Assembly: GCF_932276165.1 (NCBI RefSeq)
Contig: NC_063995.1
Span: forward strand, 7,068,001-7,132,000
DNA from: Plutella xylostella
Lineage: Eukaryota; Arthropoda; Insecta; Lepidoptera; Plutellidae
Direction of reading: 5' to 3'
Length of the DNA: 64,000 nt
A program made the position numbers and the translations under genes. The notes under the pieces were generated by a model that was given only the letters and a program-made list of their open reading frames with translations, did no database searches and was not told the DNA's origin. Of the stretch, positions 25,225 to 37,045 are shown in pieces; position 1 is the first letter of the stretch; each line of letters begins with the position of its first letter.

Positions 25225-26698
25225 GTTTGATTGATCATTCTTTAGTTAGGGAACCGTCAAAACGTTGAATAAACCATTAGGGATAATAATACCATACTGT
25301 ACCATTGCGTTTAAATCGCGTTATAATTATGATTTGTGACGTATAAATAATATTTTTATGAATAAATGATTTGAATTGAATTTGAATTTGTTTCTAGATA
25401 CTTATATCTACATAGTTAACTATACACTGCATACTTACTTATTGTACTTACTGTAATAGGTATATTATATAATATTCTAATCTGTTGACAATCTTGATTG
25501 CAGTTTCAGGTTGATACTACGCTTATCGTTGCGATTTCTCAGGTCTCCCACGTTTTATCTATGCGCGATAAGCTATGATAACAAATAACAAATAAATAGG
25601 TACTTAACATTAAATTAAATTAAAACCTAACGACCGATGTCATAATAAAACTTAAAAGTACATTTTTGTAAACGATAATTGGCTTGGTATTTTCCGTTTG
25701 TACTGTTTTAATGTGTTCAGGTATTTAATTACTAAATTATACACCATTTCAAAAGCTACGAATGTCTCTGTTTGAACTTTAACCCTTGATCTGTTGTCAA
25801 TATCAACAGAGTATCATATTTCCCTAATATATATTATCTCTATTTGCTTTCCTCATATTGCTTCAGTAAATGCCACAAATGTCATTAAATTAGTTGGTTA
25901 ATAAAAAAATATTGTTACGTTTATTAATTTAATATAAATTCATATCAGTGGCTGGTTGCAATGATATACATATATTTTTAAAACTCGGATATAAAAAACC
26001 TTCATTCTAAAAGCGCAAAATAAGTTTTATATTTTTTCCTGAAACATTTTACAGGCAAAGGATATTAATATAATAATTCTATTGCACGCGGTGACCTCAA
26101 TCGGCCATCGATTTAGCGGGCGGTTTCTGAACGGAGTAAAACTGTGTGTTTATAGACTTCGCTTTCTATTACTATTATAGGAATCTGCTACAATTACATG
26201 CTGGCAGGTTAAAGAACAATGTTTTTTTTAGTTTATTAAAAAAATGCCTTAGATAACTAAGCTTTTTAAAAAAACAGTGAAACTTGGTTAAATAGGGATA
26301 TACAATCGATTGTACATTATTTGTAATTGGAAGGGTAAGTACTTACTTACCTATTTGTGTAAATCCCTAGCTAAGTGAGTATATATGCAAAAATATATAA
26401 ATACAGAGTGGAATTTTATTGTTGAGCATCCCGTGGGCAGGTCAGTACCACCGCAGTTGCTAGTCTCATTTTATGAATGGTTTTAATTTAATTACTATAT
26501 CCTTTGTAATGGGACTTCGAGTACTACGACTACACGTTTCAATGGGCTCATAAAAAAACTAATTAACTGAAATAGCTACAGCTAGTCCAATTTCCCTTTT
26601 TTCCACCTTTTTTCTCAATATAAAAGGATTAGTTTATCGAGCTTTATACTTAATGGCCGACTTCCCTTTAAGACCATGCCTGCATCAGCATCAGGGGG
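25225..26698. other. Non-coding DNA, no gene recognised
   Basis: Strongly AT-rich with no open frame worth reporting and no repeat I can name. Confidence 0.5.
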
Positions 26699-26814
26699 GG
26701 GTTACCCTATAACGAGTGCTGTCGAGCAATCTGTGAATAGGTATTATGTACAACGACTCGTGGTTAGCGCAGCAGCGCGTCGAAACTTCGTTTTTTAGTA
26801 AGCTGGAGTGACCC
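26699..26814 (+). mobile_element. MITE-A copy, internally shortened (116 bp)
   Basis: Starts GGGTTACCCTAT and ends GAGTGACCC. Internal matches to the 22620 copy are GTGCTGTCG, ACAACGACTCGTGGTTAGCG and CAGCAGCGCGTCGAAAC. The ACTGACGAAAAACTAACGAA segment is missing on the left, so this copy has lost about 20 bases near its left end. Confidence 0.8.
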
Positions 26815-27205
26815 CGGAGTATCCTATTACCAGTATTATAAAAGTTGCGAAATATCTCTATCATGCTTTTCCACAAATTTTGTTTGGACATCAGCATCAG
26901 TCAGTCAGTCGGGTATGTACCTACAGACAGAAAAAAAACATGTTTTGCATGTAGACTCGACCTCATCCTGTGTAGGTACATTCGTAGTCTGGACTCGTGA
27001 GTGGTTACGATTAGCTACCTACTATTTACGAGATTAGTTTAATTTACTGCACAGAATATGTACGTATCTGTTTTATTTTCAACCTTACGTAGCAGGGTTA
27101 TTGTACATTTTTGAATATGTTTCTCGAATTCCTACCACTTAGCGGAGATTATGAAAGCTTGGTTGTAAACTGAAAATAGGACTAGTTCTAGATCTTGTCT
27201 ATCTA

Positions 27206-27515
27206 TTGCCGCTCTATGCGGTTTATAGGAGGACTAAGGTTACCGACATAGCTGTCAAAATATGCAAGCTGAAGTGGCAGTGGGCTGGTCATATCTGCCG
27301 AAGAACCGATAACCGTTGGGGTAGACGAGTTCTCGAGTGGAGACCACGAACAGGCAAACGCAGCGTGGGACGCCCTCCTGCCCGCTGGACTGACGACCTT
27401 AGGCGGGTGGCGGGTAGTGGTTGGATGAGGAAGGCCGAGGACCGAGTGTTGTGGCGCTCCTTGGGAGAGGCCTATGTCCAGCAGTGGATGATTATTGGCT
27501 GATGATGATGATATA
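27206..27515 (+). pseudogene. RTE-type LINE, C-terminal reverse-transcriptase fragment and 3' tail
   Basis: An open frame ending at 27502 encodes about 90 residues rich in the signature of the extreme C-terminus of lepidopteran endonuclease-reverse transcriptases. It has LKWQWAGHICRR, then GRPPARWTDDLRR, then SLGEAYVQQWMI before the stop. This Trp/Arg-rich tail follows the polymerase domain in RTE-clade LINEs. The stop is followed at once by a TGATGATGATGA tail, the usual short 3' end of that clade. All catalytic regions (endonuclease and the polymerase FADD box) are missing, so this is a 5'-truncated dead insertion. The first codon of the open frame is TTG; no real start is present. RTE assignment is from family knowledge, not a search. 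Confidence 0.85.
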
Positions 27516-29139
27516 TGGTTGGTAGGAGAATTTAATTAAAAGTCTTCAGTATGATGTCGACTGTTCAGAACCTTACTATTATTGAGGACTTGGAGGTAAA
27601 ATTTTATATGCATATGTGAGGTGGTATTTTTTCTAGAAAGACATTTTATTTATTACTTAAACGTTTTCACGATCGTGTGAAATAAAAACATTATGAGACA
27701 ACTCTAAATATTTTACTTTCCTACTGAGCGCCTTACGACACCGATGCGTCGCCGACACGACACTGCACCGCTGCAATTTATCGGACGCGTTTTTGTTTCT
27801 ATAATTTTGGGAATAACGTACCGATGGACCTAGTACAGTACAGTAAAGTAACAGTGTAGGCCGTCACGGTGTTTTAGCAAATGTTGCGATACATTTATTC
27901 AGACAACCATTTTTAAGTGTTCTAATATAAAGTAAAGACGGATTTCCTTTGGACGAAATTAGGTTCAATAGTTCAATAATGGAGCTATTAATTTCTGAGA
28001 AAGTCTGTTAAAAATTGAATAGAGTGTAACACAAGGGAGTCTGCAGAGCGTCCGGGGGACAGGCTGAATGGACCCGCCGCCGCCGTGGCCCGCAGCCCTG
28101 CCGGATAATGCCGTATACATCGTGGAAATGTCTAGAATCTTCCAGACTATTTTATTTTCTTATTCCATTTTACAAAGCCGCTTCCCAAGCTAAAGGGGGT
28201 GAAAGGCAATAAGGTTGAAAATCGAGTGCGCCGTGAAATGTCGCTCGCAGAACACGGAATAATGGTGGCTTAAATTTTGAATTTCGTCAGGAATAGTTTT
28301 CAACTATGAAGCGAAATCAGATTCAGAAGTTGGTATTTTAACAAAAGTATTGAGCACGAATATGGCTGCATTGTAACTATGTGGTTTTTCGAATAATAGT
28401 AAATAATATAAATATTGAGACATTTACTAACGTACCTTCGTAACGCACTTCAGTGCATAATGTTTACATTTACGTAAGTAGCTAAGAGCTTTTACATACC
28501 TACCTATTAACTGAAAACTAGACCGACATGAACTAGGTACGAGGATAAGTTGAGCGTCTACAACTGCCACAATCAGAAAGAAGCTCTCAACTCACTCGCT
28601 CATTCAATCAATCAGTCAGACCATCCACTCGCACAAGTTGTTATCTGATTACTGGGTAAGTAGCGGGGCTGGACAATTGGACGGAATGGAGTGCCAAGTG
28701 CTCCAGACTATGCTATTGAATTAAAGAGATCCGGACGATTATTTTAAGTACTTACTTACCTACTCTCTCTACTATACCTACCTTTCAATACATACTTATA
28801 CTAAAAGTAGAAATAATATAAAATTTTAAAGTGTGATAGTTATTTTTGCAGCTATGTGTAGTATTGACACTATACCCAGAATCAACATAAATTTTCCAAG
28901 TTTCGTAGTAAATCACATACACTGGTAGCAAATCACGGTGGTCGTGAGTCTTGTTAACAACGACGTGTGAACGAGCTCTCGATTTGATTGGAGGAAAATT
29001 GTTCTCGAATGTACTCTCGAAATAGGGCAATCCACCCGCAGAGACAATAGAAATAAACGTCACTGCAGTTAGCGGACGTGGAACACGCGAAAAAGCTGCA
29101 AGTTTTGTTTTTGGAAGTGCAAAATTAATTCGTAACTGT
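27516..29139. other. Non-coding DNA, no gene recognised
   Basis: No splice-flanked exon or known repeat seen. The 137-residue minus-strand frame at 28785-29198 is long for chance, but its sequence is of mixed, low-complexity appearance with no domain. Confidence 0.4.
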
Positions 29140-29683
29140 TGTTTATAAGGCTTAGTTTGCGAGCGCGGTGGTGGCGCGTTTCGACACGCGTGTCGCACCC
29201 GCTCCGCACCGCATCAGGCCTCTCTTTTTGTTCCAACCGCAAAGAGTTTTATTTGAACTTCGCTGTAACGAACCGTCCGGTCCCCGCGTGCAGCCGGCGC
29301 TCGTTCACACTCGTGATGCCGCAATTTTACGCGTGATCAGGTGCACGGACACGTCAATATTTCCAGATCAGTATTTGCAGCAGACCAATAAATTAGGTGG
29401 GATCCATGACATGTGTAAAGGCACATAAGTCTCTAGGGGCGTGGCGGGCGGCGGGTGAGTGCATTGTGTCGGTATGGCGGCGGCGGCGGCGGCGGCATAT
29501 ACATACATTAGGGCGCATTCTCACGGCCAAACCCGTTCCTGCATCGTCGCGGCCACTCTTTATTGCCCCCTTGCAAATCTGCGTTCCTTGGCGTTGTTTT
29601 ATTGGCTTCTTTAGGCGAGTTCGATCTTCAAAAGCGCCACTGCGGCCGCCGCCCGCTGTCGCCGAGTGCCAAACGGGTTGGCG

Positions 29684-29714
<31 letters not shown>

Positions 29715-29760
29715 AGTCTCGCCACTCGCGAAATATGTAAAAAGACGATAGATACAATCT
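29140..29760. promoter_or_regulatory. CpG-rich region with (GGC)n and (GCC)n tracts, possible promoter or 5' exon
   Basis: A block of elevated GC and CpG in an AT-rich neighbourhood. It contains a GGC run at 29476-29496 and a GCC run at 29685-29708, which are reverse complements of each other. A strong splice-donor match (GGGTGAGT) sits at 29453-29460. An ATG at 29406 would leave a phase-1 end at 29454, compatible with the glypican exon at 48417, but the 16-residue stretch has no signal-peptide character. Open frames on both strands here (up to 154 residues) arise because GC-rich DNA has few stops. Promoter function is inference. Confidence 0.25.
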
Positions 29761-31533
29761 CAAGCACGCTTTTATATGTAGATTCTCGGCAATTGTTCAA
29801 CATTCCTCGTCATCGAGTGCACTTTAACGATTCGAACAATACATACACATGTAAACTATAAAGTTCTGACAAATTTATGTTTTGGCAACAGAGAGTTGAG
29901 TCTCGTTGAGTGGGTGGTGCGGAGCAAGAAAGCTCGTCTTCATTGGTTATGGCCGAAGTTGTTCCGGCAAGTTTGAGAGCAATCGAAACTGCAAGTGCAA
30001 ACACGTAAACTTTATAACGGGCGGAGTTGGAGTGCACGTGTTCTCTCGAAATAATTTTATAGTTTTGTTCCCAAGGGACCGCTCGATGTTCTCCACATAT
30101 AGCACTTTCGATTGCATATCGTCACTAAAGAACATGAACAATTGCTTTTCTTAACATAGCTAAGTGAGTTCTATATATTAGCTAAGTATAGAGAGCTTTC
30201 CGCGAACTGAATACGATATTGAACTGAAGTTCGTATATCCTTGCAGACAGCAATATTTGAATGAATAAAATTGGCATTACGGACTATGAATAAGCGTGTA
30301 GCCGAGCATACTAATTTTGCATACAGCTGCGTACAGCATTCGCATCGCATATAATGCGACCAATTTAGAATTAGGAGGATAGCCCGCTGACCGCGCCACG
30401 CCAGGCCGTCTGCCTCTGCTCGATGAGAAATGATTCACTTCACTCCACCTCTTTCATATTTAAGACCTCTTTTGTTTTTGCTGCGAGAGTTTTGAATCGT
30501 GTTCTTTTTTGTGACGCGAACTTTTAAATTTAGAACGAGTATAGCAAGGAGGAAGTGTTCATTTCATAGTGCACGCTCGATGCGCGGATGGAGTCGTGTG
30601 TCGCATATATCGTGTTTAATTTAGAATTAGCATCGCCATGCCCCGCGCGGCACGCCAGGCAGTCTGACCGCGCCGCAATGCCGCCGGCTGCACTGGACGA
30701 ATATTTTAACTAGAGTTATGTCTAATTTGCGCGCCTCCAGAATAATGATATCATTAAAATGGGGGTTTCTAAATACGGTGGACTAGTAGACCAACGGCGA
30801 AACCAGGTCATACAAGCCTTTAAATGCCTTGTATATTTTTTGAGGCATAAAATCCGGAAACATAACAAATCTATTTAGGTTGCAATAAGGCTCTTTGACT
30901 TTATTAATGTATGATGTGATACATATTCTAATATTACGATATGCTTTCTTTCAGGTAACGCACAGTCATGCATCATCATTAGCAGCTAGAAGATGGATGA
31001 GTCGATCAGACAGGTTTGATGCTATCTGAGCCCAAATTCGGGAAAGTTTCCTTGCCAAATCCAATAATAATAACACTCTTAATCCGATACGAAACAGTTT
31101 TGCATCAAACTTAATTAAACAAAACACAAGCCCACATATAAACAAGTAATTAAGTTATTAATTTATGAATAAATTTCCATTGAGCGGCACGTGTTCTCAC
31201 CCACTGGTACTAATTAACAGTCTTAAATGGCGCAATTAAACGTGATAATACAAAAGAGAAATAAGGTTTCGCGGCAGGGGCTTGACATGAGTTGTATGGG
31301 CCTTATAAGGATCAGGTCGGGCTTATCGGAAAGTGGTCTTTATTGCGGGCTGATAGGTGTGAATGTAGGCTGCGATGGCGGTGAGGGTATGGGCAGACAT
31401 CTATGTAGGTGCACGAGCAATGGAATGCCCATATTTGTGCATCGGAGTGGAGGTGAGACGCGGCCGACGACTGTGCAAGCCGCCACACACTCCACAATCG
31501 CAGTTTTTATAACATCTCTCAGAGAAAAAACTA
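29761..31533. other. Non-coding DNA, no gene recognised
   Basis: Alternating AT-rich and moderately GC-rich stretches. Two similar short segments, GACCGCGCCACGCCAGGC at 30390 and GCGCGGCACGCCAGGC at 30646, hint at a small dispersed duplication. No exon seen. Confidence 0.4.
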
Positions 31534-31732
31534 AACTCACGGGCAATGAAAAGGTTCCACTGAGAAAACACCAAATTACTCCTAAACGGAAAAAAAAGCT
31601 AGCTTAATGACGCCTTCTGCAACATTAAAGTACATGTAACTGAGCACCAGGATATAACATTTTTGAAAAAAAAAATGGTTGTTTGGTGTGTCTGCATTTT
31701 GTGAGTGGAACTTTTTGATTGCCCATGAGTGC
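31534..31732. mobile_element. MITE-B, full-length copy
   Basis: The left end is ACTCACGGGCAATGAAAAGG followed by TTCCAC. The right end is GTGGAACTTTTTGATTGCCC followed by ATGAGTGC, the inverted counterpart. The interior shares CAAATTACTCCTAAACGG, GACGCCTTCTGCAACATTAA and GTCTGCATTTTGTGAGTGG with the 16460 copy. No transposase. The end of the 126-residue open frame that starts at 31227 is made of this element. Confidence 0.85.
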
Positions 31733-32908
31733 AGATTAAAAAAGTTTTGCATTGGAATCAAACTTTATTTAATGCTACGAAGCGCGTACTTAATTTGGAA
31801 ATTATGAATGCTTTCAGTGATGGTTTTCATAAAATTGGAATTAGTAAAAATTTCGAAACGATAATTAAAATAAATACTGAAGTATACCCCCAGTACGTAT
31901 TGCCTCAATGATAAATAAATAAACTGAAGATACGGTCGAAGCCCCATATGTAACACCCCTTAGTTTATGGGAAGCATTTGGGCTCAATTTCAATAAATAA
32001 AATGGGGCAAATCCTCAGCGCGAGTGAGTGTATTTTGGTTTGTGGACTTCATGAATTTCAGAAAAGGCCCACTTTACCCTTGTCAGCCGCGCTGTTACTC
32101 CGACCTTTACCCACGCGAGTGCGAGTGCGACATACGTAAATAAACCCACTATTATTACTGCTATTGCTGGCTTACGACTACCGATAACATCTAACTAGCG
32201 GGTACGCAGCGCAATGAACAACAAACTTTACTATTGCGTCGTGCCGATACGTAAAGGATTATCAGACTTTGATATCCAATATGAAAGCCAACCGACACAA
32301 AGTTTCCCGACATAGCCTGATAAACATCGAGTGATAGATATTTTCTCAGAATATTTGGGTGTTGGGTGTCGGAGGCTTTGATGTTTCGGAGAGATGTAAA
32401 TGAGGCAGGATCAAAGGAGGGCAATGCGGTGACATCGGGACCGTCCATTAGGTGATGATGGCAGACGGAAGGAGTGGAAGCCTCAGGCTGGGTGATTAGC
32501 ATAATGTTTGTTTAATGCACAATGTAGGTGTACAAAAAGATAAAAAAAATATAAGTACCTGGTTACATGTTTTTTATTGCACATAATTATGTACACAAAC
32601 ACATTCTCTTCAGTGTATAGTGTTGCGAGCAAAGTGATAGGCATATATCACAGAATTATATGGCATATATTCATTATTATATTTCATTCAACATATACCC
32701 ATACAATAAATACACGTAAATAATAAATACCTATAACAATGTCATCCCGCCATATTATGTACCTAGGTGATGGACATCAGCTAACTTTTACAATAAAAAA
32801 GCCATTTCACGGAATACAAATAAATTACGTATGAGCAAAAATGAAATTTTACTGTGTTACTTATTTGTTTTTGGCAGAGTTGGCAACATGGCACATACTC
32901 GTCGTATA
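31733..32908. other. Non-coding DNA between MITE-B and LINE
   Basis: No supported gene. An ATG-initiated minus-strand frame of 103 codons (32191-32502) is present, but I recognise no domain, splice context or homology pattern. The rest is AT-rich. Confidence 0.4.
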
Positions 32909-33108
32909 TATTTATTTATTTTATTTATTGGTAAAGGAATACAAACAGTACACAATACAAATCATTCTTAAACTATAGTTACATAGGTCTTATTCTAGTA
33001 CTTGTACCAATTATATGTATTCACAACATTTGCCAAAACTTTCTATACTAATCTAAGAACTAAGTTTTAAGTTAGGTGTGTTGTAAATTTTTCTGATATT
33101 GTGAACTT

Positions 33109-35974
33109 TTACATAAATTTTAATAATTTTGATTTAAATTGTTGTAAGCTATTGGAGAATATATCAATATTATTACTTATATGGTTATATGTACTACACA
33201 TACGAGCAATGGGTGAATGTCTTCCAAGGTTAGTCAGGTAATTTGGGATATAAAAAGTGTTTTGTACTTTTTTGCGAATCGGTAGTCGAGGCACTGTGAA
33301 TTTAAGTTTTTCTAGCAAGGTCTTATCTGAAGTTCTTCCATGTGTTAGTTTGTGCAAGAAAGTGAGGTCATATATTTTTCTACGTTTGTGCAGTGGATCT
33401 AGCTTAAAGTGCTTTAAGCGGTCTTGATAGCTGGCGCGTGCCGAAATACTAGGACTCTTCCAGGCAAGATGACGAGTGAAAGCGCGTTGAATTGACTCTA
33501 TGCGCTGTGAGTGTACCGCGTAGCTGGGATTCCAGACCACACTGCCAAATTCTAAGGTACTACGTGCAAGAGATTTATACAGAGTCACTTTCGTTGAAAT
33601 TGATTGGAATTCTTTTGTATTTCTCCTAATAAAACCTATCATTTTGGCAGAATTACTGATGATGTTATTCATATGGCTAATGAAATTCAGTTTACTGTCC
33701 AAGATTATGCCTAAATCACGAATTTCATTTACTTCATCCAACTCGACAAATTCAATTTGATAACTTGATGCAATTGGATTCTTTTTACGCGTGAACTTTA
33801 TGTGGAAACATTTTGTGGGATTGAGATGCATTCTGTTTCTTCTGCACCAAAGGGATAAAGCATTAAGATCACTTTGAAGTAAAGATACATCATTGTTCGA
33901 AAGGATTTCCCTATACAACTTTAAGTCATCGGCAAATAACGAACTATGGCTGTTTGGTAAATAATCAACAATGTCATTAATGAAGATCAGAAATAGTTTA
34001 GGTCCTAAGTGCGATCCCTGCGGTACGCCAGATGTAGAGTAGTATGTTTCAGAAGAAAAACCATTTATGACTACGTTTTGAGGCCTAGCTGTTAAATAGG
34101 ATAGAAACCAATGCCACATTTCTGCACAGATTCCATATCTTTTTAACTTTAGTAATAATAAATAGTGATCGACTTTATCAAATGCACTCGTAAAATCCGT
34201 GTAAATTACATCTACTTGAGATCTGCGATCGACTTTCTCCATTATATATTGTAAATAAGATACCAAGTTAGTAGAAACGGAACGTCCCTTTAAGAAACCG
34301 TGCTGATTTATATTGATTATGTTGTCAACGTGTCTAGTTAATACGCCATTCACCAGCAGTTCAAACACTTTAGAAAAGCAGCTTAGTATTGATACAGGTC
34401 TATAGTGTAATGTTGGATTTGTCTCCTTTCTTAAATACAGGAACTATTCGTGCTTGTTTCCATAGTGTAGGAAACTGACCGCGTTTTAATGACGCATTAA
34501 AAATTATGGCTAAGGGTAAAGCTAGCTGATTAGCACATTTCTTTATGAAGAAGCTGGGGATGTTATCGGGACCGGGACCTTTAGAAATGTCAATTTTCTT
34601 TAGGGCCTGTAAAACCTCAGCTACAGTAAACTCTAGACTTGAAAATTTTGCATCAACGTTTTGATAAAGATCATCTCTGCCTTGCTCATGATCTAGATTA
34701 AGACTTGTTGAAGTAGTAAATGCCGCTGAAAAATTTGTAGCGAACAGGTCACACACTTCTTGAACACTTTCACTACTTCTGTCGCATAAAAACATTTTAT
34801 TCGGATAGTTACTGACTCCATTTCTTTTCTCTTTAATAAAACTCCAAAAGTGTTTAGGATTTTGTTTTATATTATTTTCTAAAGTATTTAAATAATTTTT
34901 ATAGCAATTCTTATACAATTGATTGCAACGGTCACGTAAAATGTGAAACTCTATATCGTCCATTGGATTATTGAATTTTTGTAGTCTACGTCTGATTTTA
35001 TCTTTTTCCTTCAATAGGCGAATTAGGCAATGAGTGAACCAACATGGATATTTCCTTTTGTTAGGTTTTATTTTGCGTTTAGGAACATAAGTACTAATGA
35101 TATCATTCAGTTTTCCGTAAAAAAGGGACACTATAATATCGATATCAACATCACGCCTATGTTCTAAGAGGTTAGACCAGTCAACGGAATTAAGCTCAGA
35201 TCGAATTTGTTCATAAGAAGCTTTGTAAAAGTTATAATCAGACCTTTGCTTTGTAGGAAGATTTTGTGTAAGGTCAATGGATAAGGTAATTTGTAGTTGC
35301 GGATGATAACCATTTAGCTTAGATAGCACTTCAGGAGGTCGTGTGACTTCCACGCTGTCCATAGTTGATAAAACCAAATCAAGTATACCATTATGAGAGT
35401 TTGTTATATGGTTATGCTGAAATAAATTGTTGAGATTGATAAAATCTATAAGTGTCGTATGTAATAATTTAGTTGGGGAATAAATTGGCTTAGTGTATAA
35501 TTTATCTGAAATCAGAGACCACGAAATCGAACTAATATTGAAATCACCGATTATGATTACCTCGTCTAAACTATCCATTGCTCTATTAACATTATCCAAA
35601 AAAGTTCTAAGAAGATCTACATTAATTGGTGACGGAAGATAAACAGAACATATGCCAATTTTTTTTGAAACATCGTTATCAGTAATTTCTAATGTGATCC
35701 AGATATCCTCACAGCGAGACTCAAGCGATGAAACTCTCATCGATTTATATTTATTTGCGACAGCTATCAAAACACCGCCGCCTGTGGTACACGTAATACG
35801 GTCTTTTCTATAGATTGAATATCTGCTATCTATGACTTCACTATCTTTTATAGAATCATTTAGCCAGGTTTCTGTAAATACAATGGCATCAAAATTACAT
35901 TGAGATATATTATTAAACACTTCATTAGTTTTAGTGCATATGCCTTGAACATTTTGGTAATAAAGATTGAACAT
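33109..35974 (-). pseudogene. LINE ORF2: endonuclease-reverse transcriptase, broken by one frameshift
   Basis: The N-terminal part (35974 to 34400, 524 codons) is an apurinic-type endonuclease: N8, Q10, the TETW box with catalytic E35, GGGVLIAV at 65-72 and GDFN at 143-146. It ends in the start of the polymerase (VPVFKKGDKSN). The reading frame is then lost at about 34400-34406 (a stop at 34400-34402). The homologous frame continues one base out of step to 33109 with the rest of the polymerase. Numbering from 34368, the polymerase motifs are YTDFTSAFDKV with D58, SGVPQGS at 113-119 and FADD at 145-148, followed by a typical C-terminal region. The pattern fits loss of a single base. The enzyme would nick target DNA and copy the element RNA; as read here it cannot be made as one protein. 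Confidence 0.88.
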
Positions 35975-36072
35975 GGTAAGACAAGATTTTTTTTTTTACA
36001 TTATATCTAGGTCCTGTACAATAATATGACAAAATTTATTTAAGATATAAATCTTAATAGGTACTAATTTAA

Positions 36073-36876
36073 TTAAATATTATTAAGTTTCTCCAAGCTG
36101 TTGATAAGTATATGAGGGCTGACTTCATCCTTGCGAACATATATGTTACCATTCCTAACCCATGTAAATTTGTATCCTCTTTGCTTAGCAGTCATTCGGG
36201 TTTCAGCATGCAGGGCCTTGTTTTCAGGACTCAAGTGTTCCATAACATAAATAGGAGTCTTTTCGCCTCCATATCCCAGATGGTGGGAGCTGAGTTTGTC
36301 TTTTTGGTTATTTTTATTGAACTTTATTGTTGCAGCCAAGAGTGAATCTCTTCGAAGAGGGCTTCTCAGTTTTACCACAACTGCGCGCGGTCGGTTTGAT
36401 TCTTTATTCATCTTTGCTACTCTCTTGCAAAGCATCAAGTCATTGGCCTCCAACGGATCTTCAACCACTTTAGCCAATTGTTGTATAACGTTCTGAATAT
36501 TCTCGTTTTTATGCTCTGGTAGGCCATTAATTTCCAAATTGCATTCTCGCATATTTTGCTCCATAATACGCACTCTAGCGGTCAAGTCCTGAACCTGCTT
36601 TTCCAGTAACTCTTTCTCCATTACAAGTGTTTTCACAGAGTTCAAGGTAGAAGACAGTGACTCACGTATTCCATCGTATTGTTGGCTTATAAACGCCATG
36701 GACTCCACAATTTCTTCTAATTTCTTATTAAACGGAGAGAATTGGTCGTTCAGCAGTTGCTTTAGCTCATCTCGTATAAACGATTTCATATCCGATGTTC
36801 CTAACACCCGTTGCTCCATAAGTGGAACCGTGGTACTTGTGGTTGGAGAAGTATCAGATTTCTTGGTTTTTCCCAT
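36073..36876 (-). CDS. LINE ORF1: coiled-coil plus baculovirus-FP-like C-terminal domain
   Basis: The open frame runs 36924-36073. I place the start at the ATG at 36876 (MGKTKKSDTS), as the 16 residues before it look like read-through of upstream sequence. From that start it is 267 codons. A Ser/Thr-rich N-terminus is followed by a heptad-like region from about residue 40 to 115 (ELLEKQVQDLTARVRIMEQN), likely a trimerising coiled coil. The C-terminal part contains GLPE, RPRAVVVKLRSPLRRD, IYVMEHLSPENKALH and YKFTWVRNGNIYVRK. This pattern is that of the FP protein domain shared by baculoviruses and insect LINE ORF1 proteins. The expected role is binding element RNA in a particle. It is intact here, with a gap of about 98 bp to ORF2. 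Confidence 0.85.
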   Translation of the reverse strand: MGKTKKSDTSPTTSTTVPLMEQRVLGTSDMKSFIRDELKQLLNDQFSPFNKKLEEIVESMAFISQQYDGIRESLSSTLNSVKTLVMEKELLEKQVQDLTARVRIMEQNMRECNLEINGLPEHKNENIQNVIQQLAKVVEDPLEANDLMLCKRVAKMNKESNRPRAVVVKLRSPLRRDSLLAATIKFNKNNQKDKLSSHHLGYGGEKTPIYVMEHLSPENKALHAETRMTAKQRGYKFTWVRNGNIYVRKDEVSPHILINSLEKLNNI

Positions 36877-36982
36877 GTTAATACTCAGCAAAGCGGCAAT
36901 TTGATAGCAAATGTGTGTGTACAATCCACCAAAAGCAAACTTGTGAAAGCCTCAATGAAAGCGAGTTGCAGTCTATAGAAGT

Positions 36983-37045
36983 GCTACGCAGTTCGTAGCA
37001 GTGACGTAGCAGGTATCGTAGCACAGCTACGGCCGATAGTGTAGC
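36983..37045. repeat. CGTAGC/GCTACG cluster, left
   Basis: At least five CGTAGC or GCTACG hexamers within about 60 bp, immediately upstream of the LINE ORF1. A second cluster lies at 38046-38106. The pair may be the ends of one element, or LINE 5' untranslated sequence. Confidence 0.6.

Larger units (their letters stand above)
32909..36960 (-). mobile_element. Near-complete non-LTR retrotransposon (Jockey/CR1-like), minus strand
   Basis: A two-ORF LINE read from right to left: ORF1 at 36876-36073, ORF2 at 35974-33109, then a 3' untranslated region of about 200 bp ending in an A/T-rich simple tail (TTTATTTATTTTATTTATTG on the plus strand at about 32911). Both the endonuclease and the polymerase of ORF2 are recognisable, so it is close to full length. 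One frameshift kills ORF2. The 5' boundary is uncertain; 36960 is a placeholder just upstream of ORF1, and I found no matching target-site duplication. The exact clade (Jockey, CR1 or Daphne-like) cannot be settled by eye. Confidence 0.85.

Noticed and set aside
28785..29198. 137-residue minus-strand open frame
   Set aside because: Mixed sequence with no recognisable domain, no splice signals supporting it and partly within the CpG-rich block.
29406..29454. First coding exon of the glypican
   Set aside because: The phase fits, but the 16-residue peptide has no hydrophobic signal sequence and one-in-three phase agreement is weak; kept only as a low-confidence idea.
29393..29861. Overlapping 136- and 154-residue open frames on opposite strands
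   Set aside because: Open because the region is GC-rich with GGC/GCC runs; the translations are low-complexity Ala/Arg/Pro stretches with no domain.
31227..31607. 126-residue plus-strand open frame
   Set aside because: Its last part is the left end of the MITE-B copy at 31534, and the rest has no domain.
32191..32502. 103-codon minus-strand frame with an ATG
   Set aside because: Plausible length but no domain, homology pattern or exon boundaries; indistinguishable from chance.
34368..34400. Separate gene starting at 34368
   Set aside because: The first codon is GTG and the protein begins mid-polymerase; it is the frameshifted continuation of LINE ORF2.
36112..36904. Plus-strand frames across the LINE ORF1
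   Set aside because: Antisense shadows of the minus-strand ORF1.
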